A stretch of DNA of 64,000 nucleotides from Acanthaster planci (Eukaryota; Echinodermata; Asteroidea; Valvatida; Acanthasteridae), in assembly GCF_001949145.1 (NCBI RefSeq), contig NW_019091359.1, positions 3,480,154 through 3,544,153 of the forward strand, in the 5' to 3' direction. Position numbers and translations under genes: made by a program. Positions 11,771-23,514 of the stretch are shown here, piece by piece. Under the pieces are notes generated by a model, which saw only the letters and a list, made by a program, of their open reading frames with translations, was not told the origin of the DNA and did no database searches. Within the stretch, counting starts at the first letter, position 1; every line of letters begins with the position of its first letter.

Positions 11771-11945
11771 GCACAGAAGCACCCCCTAATCAGTTGAAAA
11801 AGAGCCATGTTGGTTGGCAATGTAACCGCAATGCATGCATTTCATGAGTGTTTCTGAACCAGCGAAGCGCAGTTCCTGCCAAAGGAGCCTCCATTGCAAG
11901 AAAAATTGCGCCTACTCTTGGTTATGCTTGGGGCTCATAGAGTGA
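11771..11945 (+). mobile_element. Dispersed repeat family A, copy 1 of 4
   Basis: The copy starts with cagaagcaccccct and ends with ccattgcaag...ctcttggttatgcttgg. The other copies are at 22615-22800, 24592-24780 and 43800-44015, all in the same orientation. All share agaagcac, caaaggagcctc and cttggt. Length is 170-215 bp with internal indels. The class is unknown. Confidence 0.75.
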
Positions 11946-12307
11946 CGATGTCATGCTCACAACTGTGTGTAGAAGACATTAGCACAAGAACCAGCGTGTG
12001 AACCAAAACGTGCACATACTCCCTTCCAGTTTCTGGTTCAAAATGATGTAGCACTTTGGTATTCTATCGATGACAATCCAGACATATCACTCATATATCT
12101 GCTTTTGACAGAGGATTATCTTCTACTTTGCTAAGCAAGTTTCCCTTTGAAGTTCTTGTGGTGCTATATGCTGGCATTAAACTTTATTTATAAAAGAAAC
12201 TTACATAAAAATCTATTAAAAATTTCACACCAAAATCAAGAAAAATGTATAAAATACATTTATAACTGTTAGATTTTGTTGCATTTAACAGGTGTTTCTT
12301 TAACAAA

Positions 12308-12411
12308 TCACTCATTCAATAGCACCTGCTGAGTGTGCTTCTCATGGAAGATGGAGTTAAGCGTTGATCCTTCTAAATTTTCTTTCAAAGCCCCATCAAT
12401 CTTGGCAAAAC
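12308..12411 (-). other. Exon-like segment with stop, minus strand
   Basis: On the minus strand an acceptor (gtgtttctgcag) is followed, after two bases of a split codon, by FAKIDGALKENLEGSTLNSI and 13 more residues (ending TQQVLLNE) to TGA at 12308-12310. Composition is protein-like. Its phase does not match the end of the IRAK4 reading frame, so it is more likely the last exon of another unrecognised gene, or chance. Confidence 0.3.
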
Positions 12412-12689
12412 CTGCAGAAACACAAGAAGTTATAAAAGAAATAAGGATGAACATAAACAACTTAAATGTTCATAGATTAAAATCAAGAGGGCGCCCTCAA
12501 CTGTCCATGGTGTTTTTAATCTATTTAAATGGTATGCCAAGTGTAGAATCTGTGGTTTTTGGTAGGAAATTTGTGTGCTTTTTAGGAATTTTGAATGTTT
12601 TTCGGTCCATTTCACTTTTAAGTTAATTTAGAAATGATGGGATATAGTGTTTTTATTTTAATGATTTTTGTGTTCATATATTTAACATC

Positions 12690-12790
12690 AAAATAAAACG
12701 TCTAGTAAATGAAGATATGAATTTTGAAAAATTCTGAAAATGGAAAATCATGAAAAATGCCCGGCAATGTGTCTTCCATGCGCAAACTCC
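12690..12790 (+). mobile_element. Fragment of dispersed repeat family C
   Basis: The block aaaacgtctagtaaatgaag...gaaaatggaaaatc is shared with 60842-60905. It is a terminal fragment of the longer family present at 25505-26210 and 60370-60905. Confidence 0.7.
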
Positions 12791-13477
12791 AACCCACATG
12801 AATTGGTTAAAGAAAGAAATACAAATATAAACGTGTTACACAGTTGAGTTGAGATTATCTGACTAGAATGGGCTGGATTTACACCCAAAAATGTCAGGAT
12901 AGTCCATCCAGTGTCCAACTAAGAATCATTTCATATTTACAGAACATGAGATCAGCACTCTCGGTTCCCAATATTGGCAAGAGGATTCCATTCCCTTAAA
13001 AAGGCAAGTTTGGGAGCAACTGCATTGTATTTAGATTTATTATCCCTCGAACATTCTCAAAGTCCACTGAATTGTCTAAAATGTCCCAGGCTAAGAGTTC
13101 TAGGCACACTGTACTCTCCTCTCCTGATGAAGAGCACAGCATACTGCTCAAAACGTTGAGTACCACTGGTTCTTTTCAGAACCGCAAATGCTCACAAAAG
13201 AGATACATGTACGTCCATGGTGCTACCGCAAACCTACTTTCTACCACACTGTACTCTGATGTTTTCTTTGTTTGCCATATGTAATCAATGCATTACAATG
13301 TAAGCCAACGAAAGACCTCTGTTTTGAACATTTGAGGCTTACACATAACTGGGACTGGTTGGTTAATTGCCGTGTTGGATTGCACTACACAAGCCATTTG
13401 TAAGCCTGCCCTGCAAACTTCAAGTGTGATTAGAGAATACTTGTGAGGTCTTAAATAACTCATGAATCACACAACTT

Positions 13478-16400
13478 TCACGTCCTTACATCTGCCAGTA
13501 ATGGCCGTCTCAGTTTCTTTTCCAGACAGTCAGATGCAATATCGTACATCTTCTTTGCCGATGCTTTGTTGTAGGAGTTATTTAACCTGTGGTCCACAAT
13601 GCTCAGTATGTCTCCACACTTATCTATGATGACTTCCATGTAAGTGATGATGTCTGTACCTTCTCTGTTTTCGTCTAAAGGTTCTAGTCCAGTTATTAGC
13701 TCCAAAAGAACCTAATAGAAAAAAAATCCAACATAAAGTAAAATGTAACAGGCTAAAAATACTTTACACTTCATGGCATAATGGGCATTTGTGAATTTTA
13801 GCATCCAAGCTGAAAGTTTTGGCAAGATGTTCCAAAGCATCCTTCCACATCTGTTGACACAATAAGACTAGTTCAGTGATAATAAGAGAGGCGAAACATT
13901 AGGTGGCTAAAGGGTGTTGGATTTCTGCCACAGCTAGTGTAGAATGTTATTAAGCCCCCCCCCCCATGGTCAAAATGAGATTGCTGGGCATTGAAAGGAT
14001 GACATAAAATCTCAATAGATAGAAACTTTCTTTGGTTAGGAACAATTCTATGAGGGTTCAATGCAGCTGAACATTGTCTAAGCTTACCACACCAAAGCTG
14101 AAGCTGTCCCCTTTGGGAGAGACTTCTCCGATGCGTGCCTCTGGCGGCATGTAAATGCTAGTCCCAATGATCATACTGGTGATATGAGTCTTCTTGTCAC
14201 CTTCTGGTATGGCGCGTACAAGGCCAAAATCGGCCACCTTAGGGTTGAGGTCTGAATCAAGGAGTACATTGGCACTAGGAGAAAGTGGATGACAATATAT
14301 GAATGTGTAGTGTAGTGCCATGAGGATGTTTGCACGAAAACTTACAGAGTTGCTAGGAGTTCATCACAATTCCCCAGGCCTAATATCACACATTTTCTGC
14401 TCATATTGTTAGTGTTAAGATTTCAAACTTCTTACAATTTGGAAAGCTCCTTTTTTACACCGAGTGAAAGAAAAACAACAACGCAGGTTGAGAAAACTCC
14501 CAATATTTACAGTTGACTGACGCCAGAAATATGTACTGCTGTTCTTTGTGAGGATACATCTGTTTATGCATCATAAATTTTGCACTATTTGAGTGTGTAA
14601 CAATTTGAAAGAATTAGCGAAGAGGATTTGAACAATTCTTCTAGAACCAGAGTGACATCAGTGAAACTAATCAAGGAATAAAGCCAGGAATTGAACTTAC
14701 CTCTTGACATCTCTGTGGACGACTCCCTCACTGTGTAGATAGGCCAAACCTTCAGCTGTGCCTTGCGCTATATGAACCCTGGATTCCCAAGGTAAGTGTA
14801 GAGAGCTGTCTTTGCCGAGTGCACCAAGCAGGGAGCCGTTGCGGAGAAACTGGAAGATGAGGCAAGGTGCTGGGCCATCAAAACTGTAGCCGTATAGCTC
14901 CACCAGGTTGGGATGCTTTAGTCTGGGGAGTAGCGGGGGATGAATGGTGGAAATAAGCACATTGAGGAATCTGTGAGACTGACAATGTGTGAGAACTGAC
15001 AATCAAAACTTACCTGCCAACTGGCTGATCTTTACAGGTCTGTTTGTTTCATATGGATCTGAATCATAATNNNNNNNNNNNNNNNNNNNNNNNNNNNNNN
15101 NNNNNNNNNNNNNNNNNNNNNNNNNNNNNNNNNNNNNNNNNNNNNNNNNNNNNNNNNNNNNNNNNNNNNNNNNNNNNNNNNNNNNNNNNNNNNNNNNNNN
15201 NNNNNNNNNNNNNNNNNNNNNNNNNNNNNNNNNNNNNNNNNNNNNNNNNNNNNNNNNNNNNNNNNNNNNNNNNNNNNNNNNNNNNNNNNNNNNNNNNNNN
15301 NNNNNNNNNNNNNNNNNNNNNNNNNNNNNNNNNNNNNNNNNNNNNNNNNNNNNNNNNNNNNNNNNNNNNNNNNNNNNNNNNNNNNNNNNNNNNNNNNNNN
15401 NNNNNNNNNNNNNNNNNNNNNNNNNNNNNNNNNNNNNNNNNNNNNNNNNNNNNNNNNNNNNNNNNNNNNNNNNNNNNNNNNNNNNNNNNNNNNNNNNNNN
15501 NNNNNNNNNNNNNNNNNNNNNNNNNNNNNNNNNNNNNNNNNNNNNNNNNNNNNNNNNNNNNNNNNNNNNNNNNNNNNNNNNNNNNNNNNNNNNNNNNNNN
15601 NNNNNNNNNNNNNNNNNNNNNNNNNNNNNNNNNNNNNNNNNNNNNNNNNNNNNNNNNNNNNNNNNNNNNNNNNNNNNNNNNNNNNNNNNNNNNNNNNNNN
15701 NNNNNNNNNNNNNNNNNNNNNNNNNNNNNNNNNNNNNNNNNNNNNNNNNNNNNNNNNNNNNNNNNNNNNNNNNNNNNNNNNNNNNNNNNNNNNNNNNNNN
15801 NNNNNNNNNNNNNNNNNNNNNNNNNNNNNNNNNGGCACCACTGATTGAAATCAAGATCTGAACAAAACAAACAGGCCTTGTAAATAAACACTTGACCCGT
15901 CATCCAAGAGAACTACGTGCCTCATACTTACATAGACACTAAGTGTACACACACATCTACATCGTGATTTAAAACTGTGATTAACTTGAAAACAAGGTTC
16001 AATATTTCACGGACAAAACAGAGGAATCCATGTTTTCTTTGTGTCTGTGCAAAAAGTTGGATTCCCCTATTAGGTTTCGTCAGTTCATTGTAAGTGCTTC
16101 TAAAGTTAATCAACCTATACATGAACCTAAAGAAAAATTGGACTTTTCCAAATGCACTTCTCACAAACCTCTTCAGCATCTGTAATTCATTCTGGTACTG
16201 TTTCAGCAACTCGACATCGGAACACTGGAAAACACTCTGTTAAAGTGGATACGGGGTGGAAACAGAAGATAAAATGAAACTCAAGGAAATTGTTGTCAAA
16301 ATTTAAAGATGTTCTTATTGCTGTTCACATTCTGACCCCCTCTGTGAAAAATGAGTGATGCCAGAGCCACTCATGAAAGAATCTTGCACACTTTAAAGCA

Positions 16401-19400
16401 GTAGGAATCCTCCAAGTTTCACCCTCATGATGTTCGTCAGGATATTAATCTGAGTGATATGTCAAAACAGAGAGCTTTGATTGCTCTTTCCAATACAAAC
16501 TAAAACTTCAAAGTGGCTCTAGTCACTTTTGACTCATTTTCACAGAGGTTCATGGCCTCAGGGTGCAAGTCTGCCAGCAACAACAGAATGAAGAATGACA
16601 TTTTTCAATTGGGAAACTCTCTGCCACTTAGCTTTGGTAATGCATGTGAACATAGAGGAAGGCTGACTACTGCTATTAACTCTCCAATGCAACAAGATAA
16701 TATAGATGTGAATACATCTAAAATCTTTTTACATCCATCAGGGTTAAAGATTTTAAAAGCGTAGAACCAGCTTGCATTTCACTTGAGCAAACACTGCACA
16801 CAAAGTTGGCAGACATTGGCAATGTTTGCATGAGTGATTGAATGTAGTCTGTAATATCATTGTAACTGAGTTGCTGTTCCATGGACCTACAAAATGCCCT
16901 TGAAAAAGAAAATTGCACTTTATTCTTTGACAGCAGAATTATAGGCTAGTACTATGTACATGCTGATCGTGTCAGAATTGGCAATGACTGAAGCCCATCA
17001 CAATTTACTTTGATGAACTAGTTCTTGTACAACAAGTTGCAAGATCAAAGATCTTTCTCTAACCTGCTTCAGCTTCTTGATAGCACACTCATGGCCATCG
17101 CTAAATCTACCGAGGTAGACAGTTCCAAAACCGCCTTCCCCAATCATGTTACCTCCTTGACTTGATGGTGTGTTATTAAAGGAATCTGTCATGAAGCTCA
17201 GACGATTGTAACTGTACTCTTTCACTGAAAATAGAAAAAGTTGGAAATACAGTGTCAAATTCCTTGTTTCAAAGCTTGAAATTTTACAAGTTCCAGTGAG
17301 TGAAAAATAAATGTTGAAGAAGTCTCTTAGAAATTTAAAAGCTCTAAACATACCTTTATCTGGCTCAAAATCTGGCAAATCACTGGACTCTACTGGAACT
17401 GATGTCGACACAGGGGAATCATTGCTTCTTTGGCCTTCTGTGCTCCTACTATGAATTTCTCCCTGGCTCTCTACACTGCAACTAGTTTATTAACAACAAT
17501 TACAAGTTTTACAGTTATCTATTTCTGCATCATTTACCGATCAACTACATGTATTTGCTAATGGTGATATTTTGGGCAGGAAATTTGGACTTTCCAAAAA
17601 GGCAATATATAGCAGATAACTCATGGCATACAGTCAAGCACCATGAGTACTAATTTGCAGGAGTCCTTTGAACAGTATTCTACAATATATCTTACTGCGC
17701 AGGAGTCCTTTGAACGGTATTCTACAATATATCTTACTGCGCACGAGTCCTTTGAACGGTATTCTACAATATATCTTACTGCGCACGAGTCCTTTGAACG
17801 GTATTCTACAATATATCTTACTGCAACCTCATAGGTTTAACATTTGTTGTGCGCCCACTGCATGTTGTATGCTACCACAATGGACTGTGCACAGCGGCCT
17901 TCCACATAGACTTATCAGACTTAGTAAGTGTACAAAATAAACAGGCCATTAAATCAGCTGGAGGTGAGTTGTGGCACACTTGGCATTGAAGCCGTTAGCC
18001 ATGCTTGAACAGGCAGAAAGCCAGATTGTGATCATGTGATCTGTGTAGTGAAATGGTTCAACACTGATGGAAAAATCTCCATAAAAGTTACCAACGTTAC
18101 TTTTACATGTGACAGCAAATGGAATCATGTCAAAGATGGACAATTTATCCAAAACTCCTTTTTACAGGTATTTTTTCAATTTGACGTTTTCTGTTTTGAC
18201 TCTGTGCATGGTGTTCATACCTTTCAGTGGATGATGAAACTAAACCCGAGTCTCCCAATCTTCTAGACTCGTGAGAGGTTTGCTGGGCTAGGTTCTTGGC
18301 TTTTTGAATGGAATCTAGCCTGCTACTGATTTGCTCCATGTGAGGGTTTGGATTGTTACTAGCATAATTCGACTCAACTGCTGAACCACTCCGATATTCA
18401 TCTTGGTTGATTGTTGTTGAAGACACGGTGCTTGTAATATTCAGATTTGGGTCCGTCGTGACACCTACAAGAGTTATATTGGTCATTTAGAAATGACAAT
18501 GATGTTAAAAATTGGCAAAAAATTATGTGACAATGAATACAACTAATACATTTTGTTCGCAAGTCTGAGACATGCAGTCATTCAAGTTCTGCACCTTCAC
18601 ATCCCTCACACAGCACAGAGTGAATGAGCATTTATGGGTAATTCCAGAGATTAGGGGTCCAAAAGTGTGACAGTTTTGTGTCCCTGTTACATTTGACCTT
18701 TGTTATTTGACATGGAAATATCACCAGAATTGATTTCAAACTATTAGTATTGTTTGGCAAGTAATTTGTATGAATTCATCACTCTTGGAAATTACAAAAT
18801 GTGTTCTGAACTTATAAAATCAAATGTCAGATGTAACAGGGACACGAAAAAAAAATAGACCCCTTACATGTATTCCTGGAATTCCTTACAACATTAAAGA
18901 GCAAGAATAGAGCACTGAAAATGGAGGTTTAAATAAACTGTAAATTTGACAGTCAAAAAGAATCTGCCAAGATGTCTTTACCAGGCAGAATGACCTCAGC
19001 AGCTGCTAAATGACCCATATCAATCAGATGACTGACTAAATCTTGAACGGTGGCATTGACGGTCCCCCAGTCATTAATAAGAGCAATGGTAGGACTACCA
19101 CCAGGCCGTCGATATTCCAAATCAAACACCCTGCCAAATTGAAATCAATGCAATTAATGCAAGCCTGTAGTAAACTGATCTCAGCACAAAGCTAGAATTG
19201 ATTGAACAGTGCATGTTCATGGAGCTGTATGGTCAGGTCTGTCGCTAAGGGGGACTTTGAGGAACCCCCCTCCCCTGAGCAGTTGTCCCCGATTGGCAAA
19301 AATCATGACTGTTCTAATGATGTGCCCTTCAGCTGGTACTATGCCCCCATGCATGAAGCTAGTAACAGGGCTGCGCATGGTTTACTCACACGTGGAAAAG

Positions 19401-20068
19401 AAAGATATCTACACAAGTACAGATGGTGAAAACTGCATTCACACTTAAAATCTAAGTTAAATGTTAAACATTTAATTTTCAATAATACCTTTGGTGCAGG
19501 ATACAAAGAAATTTATACTTGCAAACCGCTGTGCTGGTTGATTGAAAAGCACAGATGTATTGCATATATTCAATTCTGATTTAAAAAAATATTTTTGAAC
19601 AAAAAGAGAGCAAGTGTGAAACCACGCTGTAAAGATGACTGTATTCTATTGACAGAGGGTTTGGGAGGTCAAAATCTTTCCTGGATCCTGATGTGTTATA
19701 GTTACGATACTGATATTTACCCATGGATGTAACTTAACCCATAAACTAAATGAAATCAATAAAAATCCCAGTGAAGAAAGAGAAATTGAAATTATCTTTA
19801 CGCTATCTCTTGTGGTCCATATCTGAGCTGGTCGTCTCCAGGTTTGCGAGGAATTCTACTAGCCAATCCTCTCCAATCAACAAATGTGCTATTTGGAGGG
19901 TCTAAAAGACGTGCTAACTTGGACAAGCTTTTGTATGGCAAATTCCTCAGTAATGTTGAACCTTGAACTGGTCCACGCATGGGCATATTTGTTGTTATAC
20001 GTTGCCTGCTGTTGTGTCTTGACAATCGTTAAAAGTGTATCTTCATCAGTAGTGCAATTACAATGAAT
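13478..20068 (-). CDS. IRAK4: IRAK4-like kinase (death domain plus Ser/Thr kinase)
   Basis: Interleukin-1 receptor-associated kinase of the Myddosome: the death domain would bind MyD88 downstream of Toll/IL-1 receptors and the kinase phosphorylates IRAK partners, in the cytosol. Coding exons, high to low: 19986-19802, 19130-18982, 18464-18221, 17475-17354, 17224-17064, 16224-16169, 14922-14701, 14274-14088, 13711-13478; every junction keeps frame and gives 519 aa (human 460). The start is the first ATG (19986; a second lies two codons on); exon sequence continues as 5' UTR to an acceptor at 20068/20069. Death domain: LSKLARLLDPPNS, DWRGLASRIP, DWGTVNATVQDLVSHLI. A Ser/Asn-rich linker follows. 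Kinase: GEGGFGTVYLG loop, Lys in CAIKKL, Glu in YQNELQ, HRDVKSANVLL, DFG, ITS at the activation-loop phosphosites. Oddities: gatekeeper Phe (CLIFQF), PPE instead of APE, and an ending (LLADVRT) about ten residues shorter than human. Gap 15071-15833 is intronic. Orthology to IRAK4 rather than IRAK1 rests on the HRD and hinge. Confidence 0.9.
15071..15833. other. Assembly gap (763 N) in an IRAK4 intron
   Basis: The gap lies between kinase exons 16224-16169 and 14922-14701. These join in frame (LKR into LKHPNLVELYG), so no coding sequence needs to be missing. Long open frames across the Ns are artefacts. Confidence 0.95.
17659..17826. repeat. Tandem array, 4 copies of a 42-bp unit in an IRAK4 intron
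   Basis: The unit starts gagtcctttgaac and contains tctacaatatatcttactgc. Four copies are almost identical. Because 42 is a multiple of three, a repetitive 14-residue frame stays open on the + strand; this is a consequence of unit length, not evidence of a gene. Confidence 0.9.
18651..18867. mobile_element. MITE with terminal inverted repeats, copy 1 (IRAK4 intron)
   Basis: The element begins ggggtccaaaa...tgtccctgttacat and ends atgtaacagggacac...gacccc, so the ends are inverted repeats of about 40 bp. The flank is tta on both sides. A second copy of similar length in opposite orientation sits at 40639-40852 flanked by ta. TA-containing target duplications suggest a Tc1/mariner-type non-autonomous element. 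No coding capacity. Confidence 0.8.
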
Positions 20069-21905
20069 CTGTCAAGATAAGTCAAGAAAGGAACAAACAG
20101 AATGTACATGTATTATTTAGATGCACTTTGTTGACTGTGTGGGAGGTTTTTCTTACTTTTTTTCTGACAAAATTTAATTTTCATTGGTCAACTCATTATT
20201 ATTATTAATTTATTAAGGCAGACTCAAAATATACAACATGCAATATACATACAATAAAAATTATATCCAAAATATAATAAAAAAGAGGATCAATACAAGA
20301 CATCAAACGCTAGCATGCCAACTAGCTGAGCTTGACACAGTAGAGTTCCATATACGGACGCCACTTGACACCCTCTGCACAAACACTACGGGGCTGGTAT
20401 AAAAATATTGGTAAGAATGCTGCATCCTGACTCCACTTTCCTCATCATAGGTCTTATATCGTCTCAATAAAAGTCAGCCATTACAGAAATGCTGAAAGAC
20501 ACGAATTCGGGACTGAGAACATTTACCGATGTTGTTGGGAATTACCTAGAAAATTCTTTTCACCCCCATAGACGTTGTACACAACTGCTGAAGTGGAGTC
20601 AGGATGCAACTTTTTTCCACGTTGGGCTGGTTAACGTTACACACTTTTATTCCTCCAGCAGCGCAAAACGAACGGGCAAAGTTGGAACATGTGACACTGA
20701 CAGGTAGCTACTCAAGAAACCGAAGACGCCTCTAAGCTTAGCTAATTGTTGGGGCGTAATAAGGTAACTGAAGGAGTAATGCATTAACGAAGTAAAGATC
20801 TCCTCAAGTCTGTACACCACGAGAGTCTTTCCAGCATGGGATCCACTTGGCGTGCTGCGCGATGCGCTTGCGAATTGCTGCCGCTGACTTCCTAGATCCT
20901 GCGCTGTATCCTGTTTTGCGTTGCGACATTTAACCCTGACGTCTTGGGGACGGCCCCTCATTGGCTGAATTGGCTCTCAGGCGGATAATACTAAAATGCG
21001 CTGATCACGTTTTTCAGTAAATGAGCAATTGCTTAAAAAAGTCGTTAACAAATCACTAAATGATTCATATGTAAAATTTTAATTTATAGCGAAAACAGAA
21101 ATGATACAAGTGTGTAGTCTACCTCCATGATACAAGGTTGTACGTAGGCCAATTTTTATTTTTTTTCTGGCAGAGTGCCGCGGTATTCGAAAGTAGACGA
21201 CGTTTGATTGAGGACTCCGTACTACTTACAAAAAGTCTGGCGCTTCTACAAATCGCACGTAAGACTCTAACGTTAGTCGTATAAGTACCAGACTCCCTAA
21301 ACATACGTGTAATAAATTGGTGTGTACGTGCCCGGGCAAAGCTGTCAACATTCACGTGCGCGGGTGGCATCGAGGGGTTGATTTCAGTCGTTTTATTTAC
21401 GCTTTGACCTCGTGAATAGCATTGATTACGGCGCACCTCAAGGCTTCAGTAGGTTTAATAATTTTCTAGTTTAATAATCTGATGTCTTTATGGAATTGAA
21501 AGGCCGCGGCCGCGGTGTATCATCAGTTTATTTTTCTGAACCCGGTCGTCAGTACTAAGTAGGGTTTCCTTCATCGTCATGCCAGAATGTGAGAAAACCT
21601 GCCGCGTGCGTTGGCTGGCAAAGACAAGCGGTAGTGACTGGTGTTGTCAGTTATGGCGCTTATTCAAGCGTGTCAAATTTTAACTTAAGCTAGAAGTACA
21701 TGCATGTATATTGGCAGTCCTCGCACTTTTTGTTGTTTAACTTCAACTACCAAAAGTTGTAAATTGGCAAGAATTTCACACTAGTCTAGTCAGGTGCTAG
21801 TGTAGCAGGCCTGAACTTATGGTACGGTCTACATGTGTCTCAAAACTGTGCACATGGCTCGGGCCCAGGCTAGGCTAAAAAGGAAGATTTCCCTAGGCTG
21901 CAAAG
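20069..21905. promoter_or_regulatory. Divergent promoter region between IRAK4 and the ZNF292-like gene
   Basis: CpG dinucleotides are frequent from about 20300 to 21660, in contrast to the AT-rich introns on each side, and the region separates two divergently transcribed genes. It probably holds both 5' UTR first exons. A candidate for the + strand gene ends at donor gcaaag|gtaatt (21905/21906). Exact transcription starts cannot be read. Transposon debris lies within (20342-20400 and an 18-bp inverted pair at 20422 and 20591). Confidence 0.5.
20342..20400. mobile_element. End of a MITE family F element
   Basis: The sequence agagttccatatacggac followed by ccacttgacaccc matches the end of the elements at 53160-53397 and 54009-54170. 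Only one end is clear here. Confidence 0.55.
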
Positions 21906-22024
21906 GTAATTTGGATTGATGAATACCATGTACAAAGATGAAATGTTAATTGATATAATGGGTTTTGCCCTTACTCAACGTATATATTAATAAACACTGT
22001 ATGCTCAGTGCTTGTCCGAGAGCT

Positions 22025-22095
22025 TGCGAAAAAAGTCACAAGCTTACTTGGGTGGGACTCGAACCAATGACCTCCTGCTTACTAGTGCCATGGAG
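22025..22095 (-). mobile_element. tRNA-like fragment, possible SINE relic
   Basis: On the minus strand ggttcgagtccc matches a type-2 RNA polymerase III B box within a T-arm-like context. No complete acceptor stem or cloverleaf surrounds it, so a tRNA-derived SINE head is likelier than a working tRNA gene. Confidence 0.4.
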
Positions 22096-22614
22096 GAAGG
22101 AACACAGACGTTGAATGTTGTTGTTGAATAAAACAAACATACATGTATGAAACTTTGTTTAGAGGGTCCTAAAAGTAGGAATTACCGAGTATCAAAGTTA
22201 CCTGGTCCTCGTCATGCTGGTTAGTCTGTTAATTACTGTTAATGAAGAAGGTTCCTGAACCATTTAAGGTTTTTTAAGGGATTGATTTGCTCCACAACTT
22301 TACATGACTTGAGCCCAACAAAGCACTGACATGACTGACATGCACGTAACTGAATTCCAGACACATAAGCCTTTTCACAAATACTGTATGAGTAATTTTG
22401 TATAGGCCTAATGGTAGAAAGGCATTATGGGAAGGCAAAAGGTTCAATGTTTGCTCGTTTTTCCTTCACCCATGCAGTATTTGTGATAAGGCTTATGACA
22501 GTATAGGTAATCATGATAGTGTTTAGAATTCAGTCATGTCAAATTTTTTTTTATATAACTTAAAAGAGTTGAGAAACATGAGGCTATTTAGGCTAAGCTC
22601 TCCGATTGTGTATC

Positions 22615-22800
22615 TGCTTTGAGCAGAAGCACCCTGTCATCAGTCAGAAAGAGTCATGTGGCCAGGAGTGTTCATTTTACTAGAGGTGTTCATTTCACAG
22701 TCGTTGGTGAACAAGTGCATATCCAACCAAAGGAGCCTCCGTTGCTATGAAAATTGTGCCCTTTCTTGGTCTAGCTTGGCTCATTCTGTCAGCCTCCTCA
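22615..22800 (+). mobile_element. Dispersed repeat family A, copy 2
   Basis: The copy opens gagcagaagcaccct and ends ggagcctccgttgct...cttggtctagcttgg. It matches copies near 11771, 24592 and 43800. Confidence 0.75.
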
Positions 22801-23514
22801 CATAGTTTTGCAGTCTTCTAAACCTTTTATGGTTCAAAATCTACTAATTCAAAATTTACTGTAAAAAGTGACATTCTTATTCAAGACTGTCCGAAGAAGT
22901 ACACACGATTCATGTTTGATGCCCCTGCTCACTTCATTTGAGGAGGTTTCCTGTTGAATTGTTTTCTTGCCTGTACAACTGGAGCAACAACATAAAGAAT
23001 ACCAAAAAAGTTGACCAATCTACGTGTATCTGAAAGTAAAATGTTGGAACTTTCAACTTTAGATGGGCAGTCATTTTCCACCCCCATGTAGTCATCTATG
23101 TTGATCTCTGAACATGTGTAACATCCAAGTGTTTGGCTATGGTTGGAGATGTGCAGGCAGCTATGGAAGCATCAGTGTTTGTATTTCTTGTGAAACTATG
23201 CCATAACCAACCATAACAAAATACAACAAACTTAAACTATTAATTTTTTTATCCAACACGTCTCTTTCATTTTTTGTGTCTTTTTTGGTAATTTAAATGA
23301 AAGATGTCTACGTAAACATGTACCTTGAAAATGATTCTTTTTAGAAACTGGGACACTGAATTCATCAATTGCTTTTACTTTTCACACTGGTAGTAGGCTA
23401 AATATTTAAGTTTCTTCAACATCATTAGTTAATTTCCCTTTGATTTATCCTTCTTTCATATTTCTTAGAGAATGGTCCTTCATCAAGTGACATAAACGGA
23501 GAAGGTCCTTCACA

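Noticed and set aside
13770-13865. Minus-strand exon-like segment reading MWKDALEHLAKTF
   Set aside because: It sits in the intron between IRAK4 exons 14274-14088 and 13711-13478, which already join in frame; including it would bring a stop codon.
15003-15903. Open frames of 266-283 codons
   Set aside because: They run through 763 Ns. Only a few real codons lie at each end and none matches an exon.
16718-16918. Possible extra kinase exon of IRAK4 (66-codon minus frame)
   Set aside because: Exons 17224-17064 and 16224-16169 join directly in frame and supply the strand-3 Lys and helix-C Glu; this frame has no kinase motif.
17643-17940. Gene encoding a 14-residue repeat protein
   Set aside because: The frame stays open only because the 42-bp repeat length is a multiple of three; it lies in an IRAK4 intron with no splice context.
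19798-20025. IRAK4 start at 20025
   Set aside because: That codon is TTG and an in-frame TAA lies two codons upstream. The first in-frame ATG is at 19986.
22025-22095. Functional tRNA gene
   Set aside because: A B-box-like T arm is present but I cannot build an acceptor stem, D arm and anticodon arm around it.
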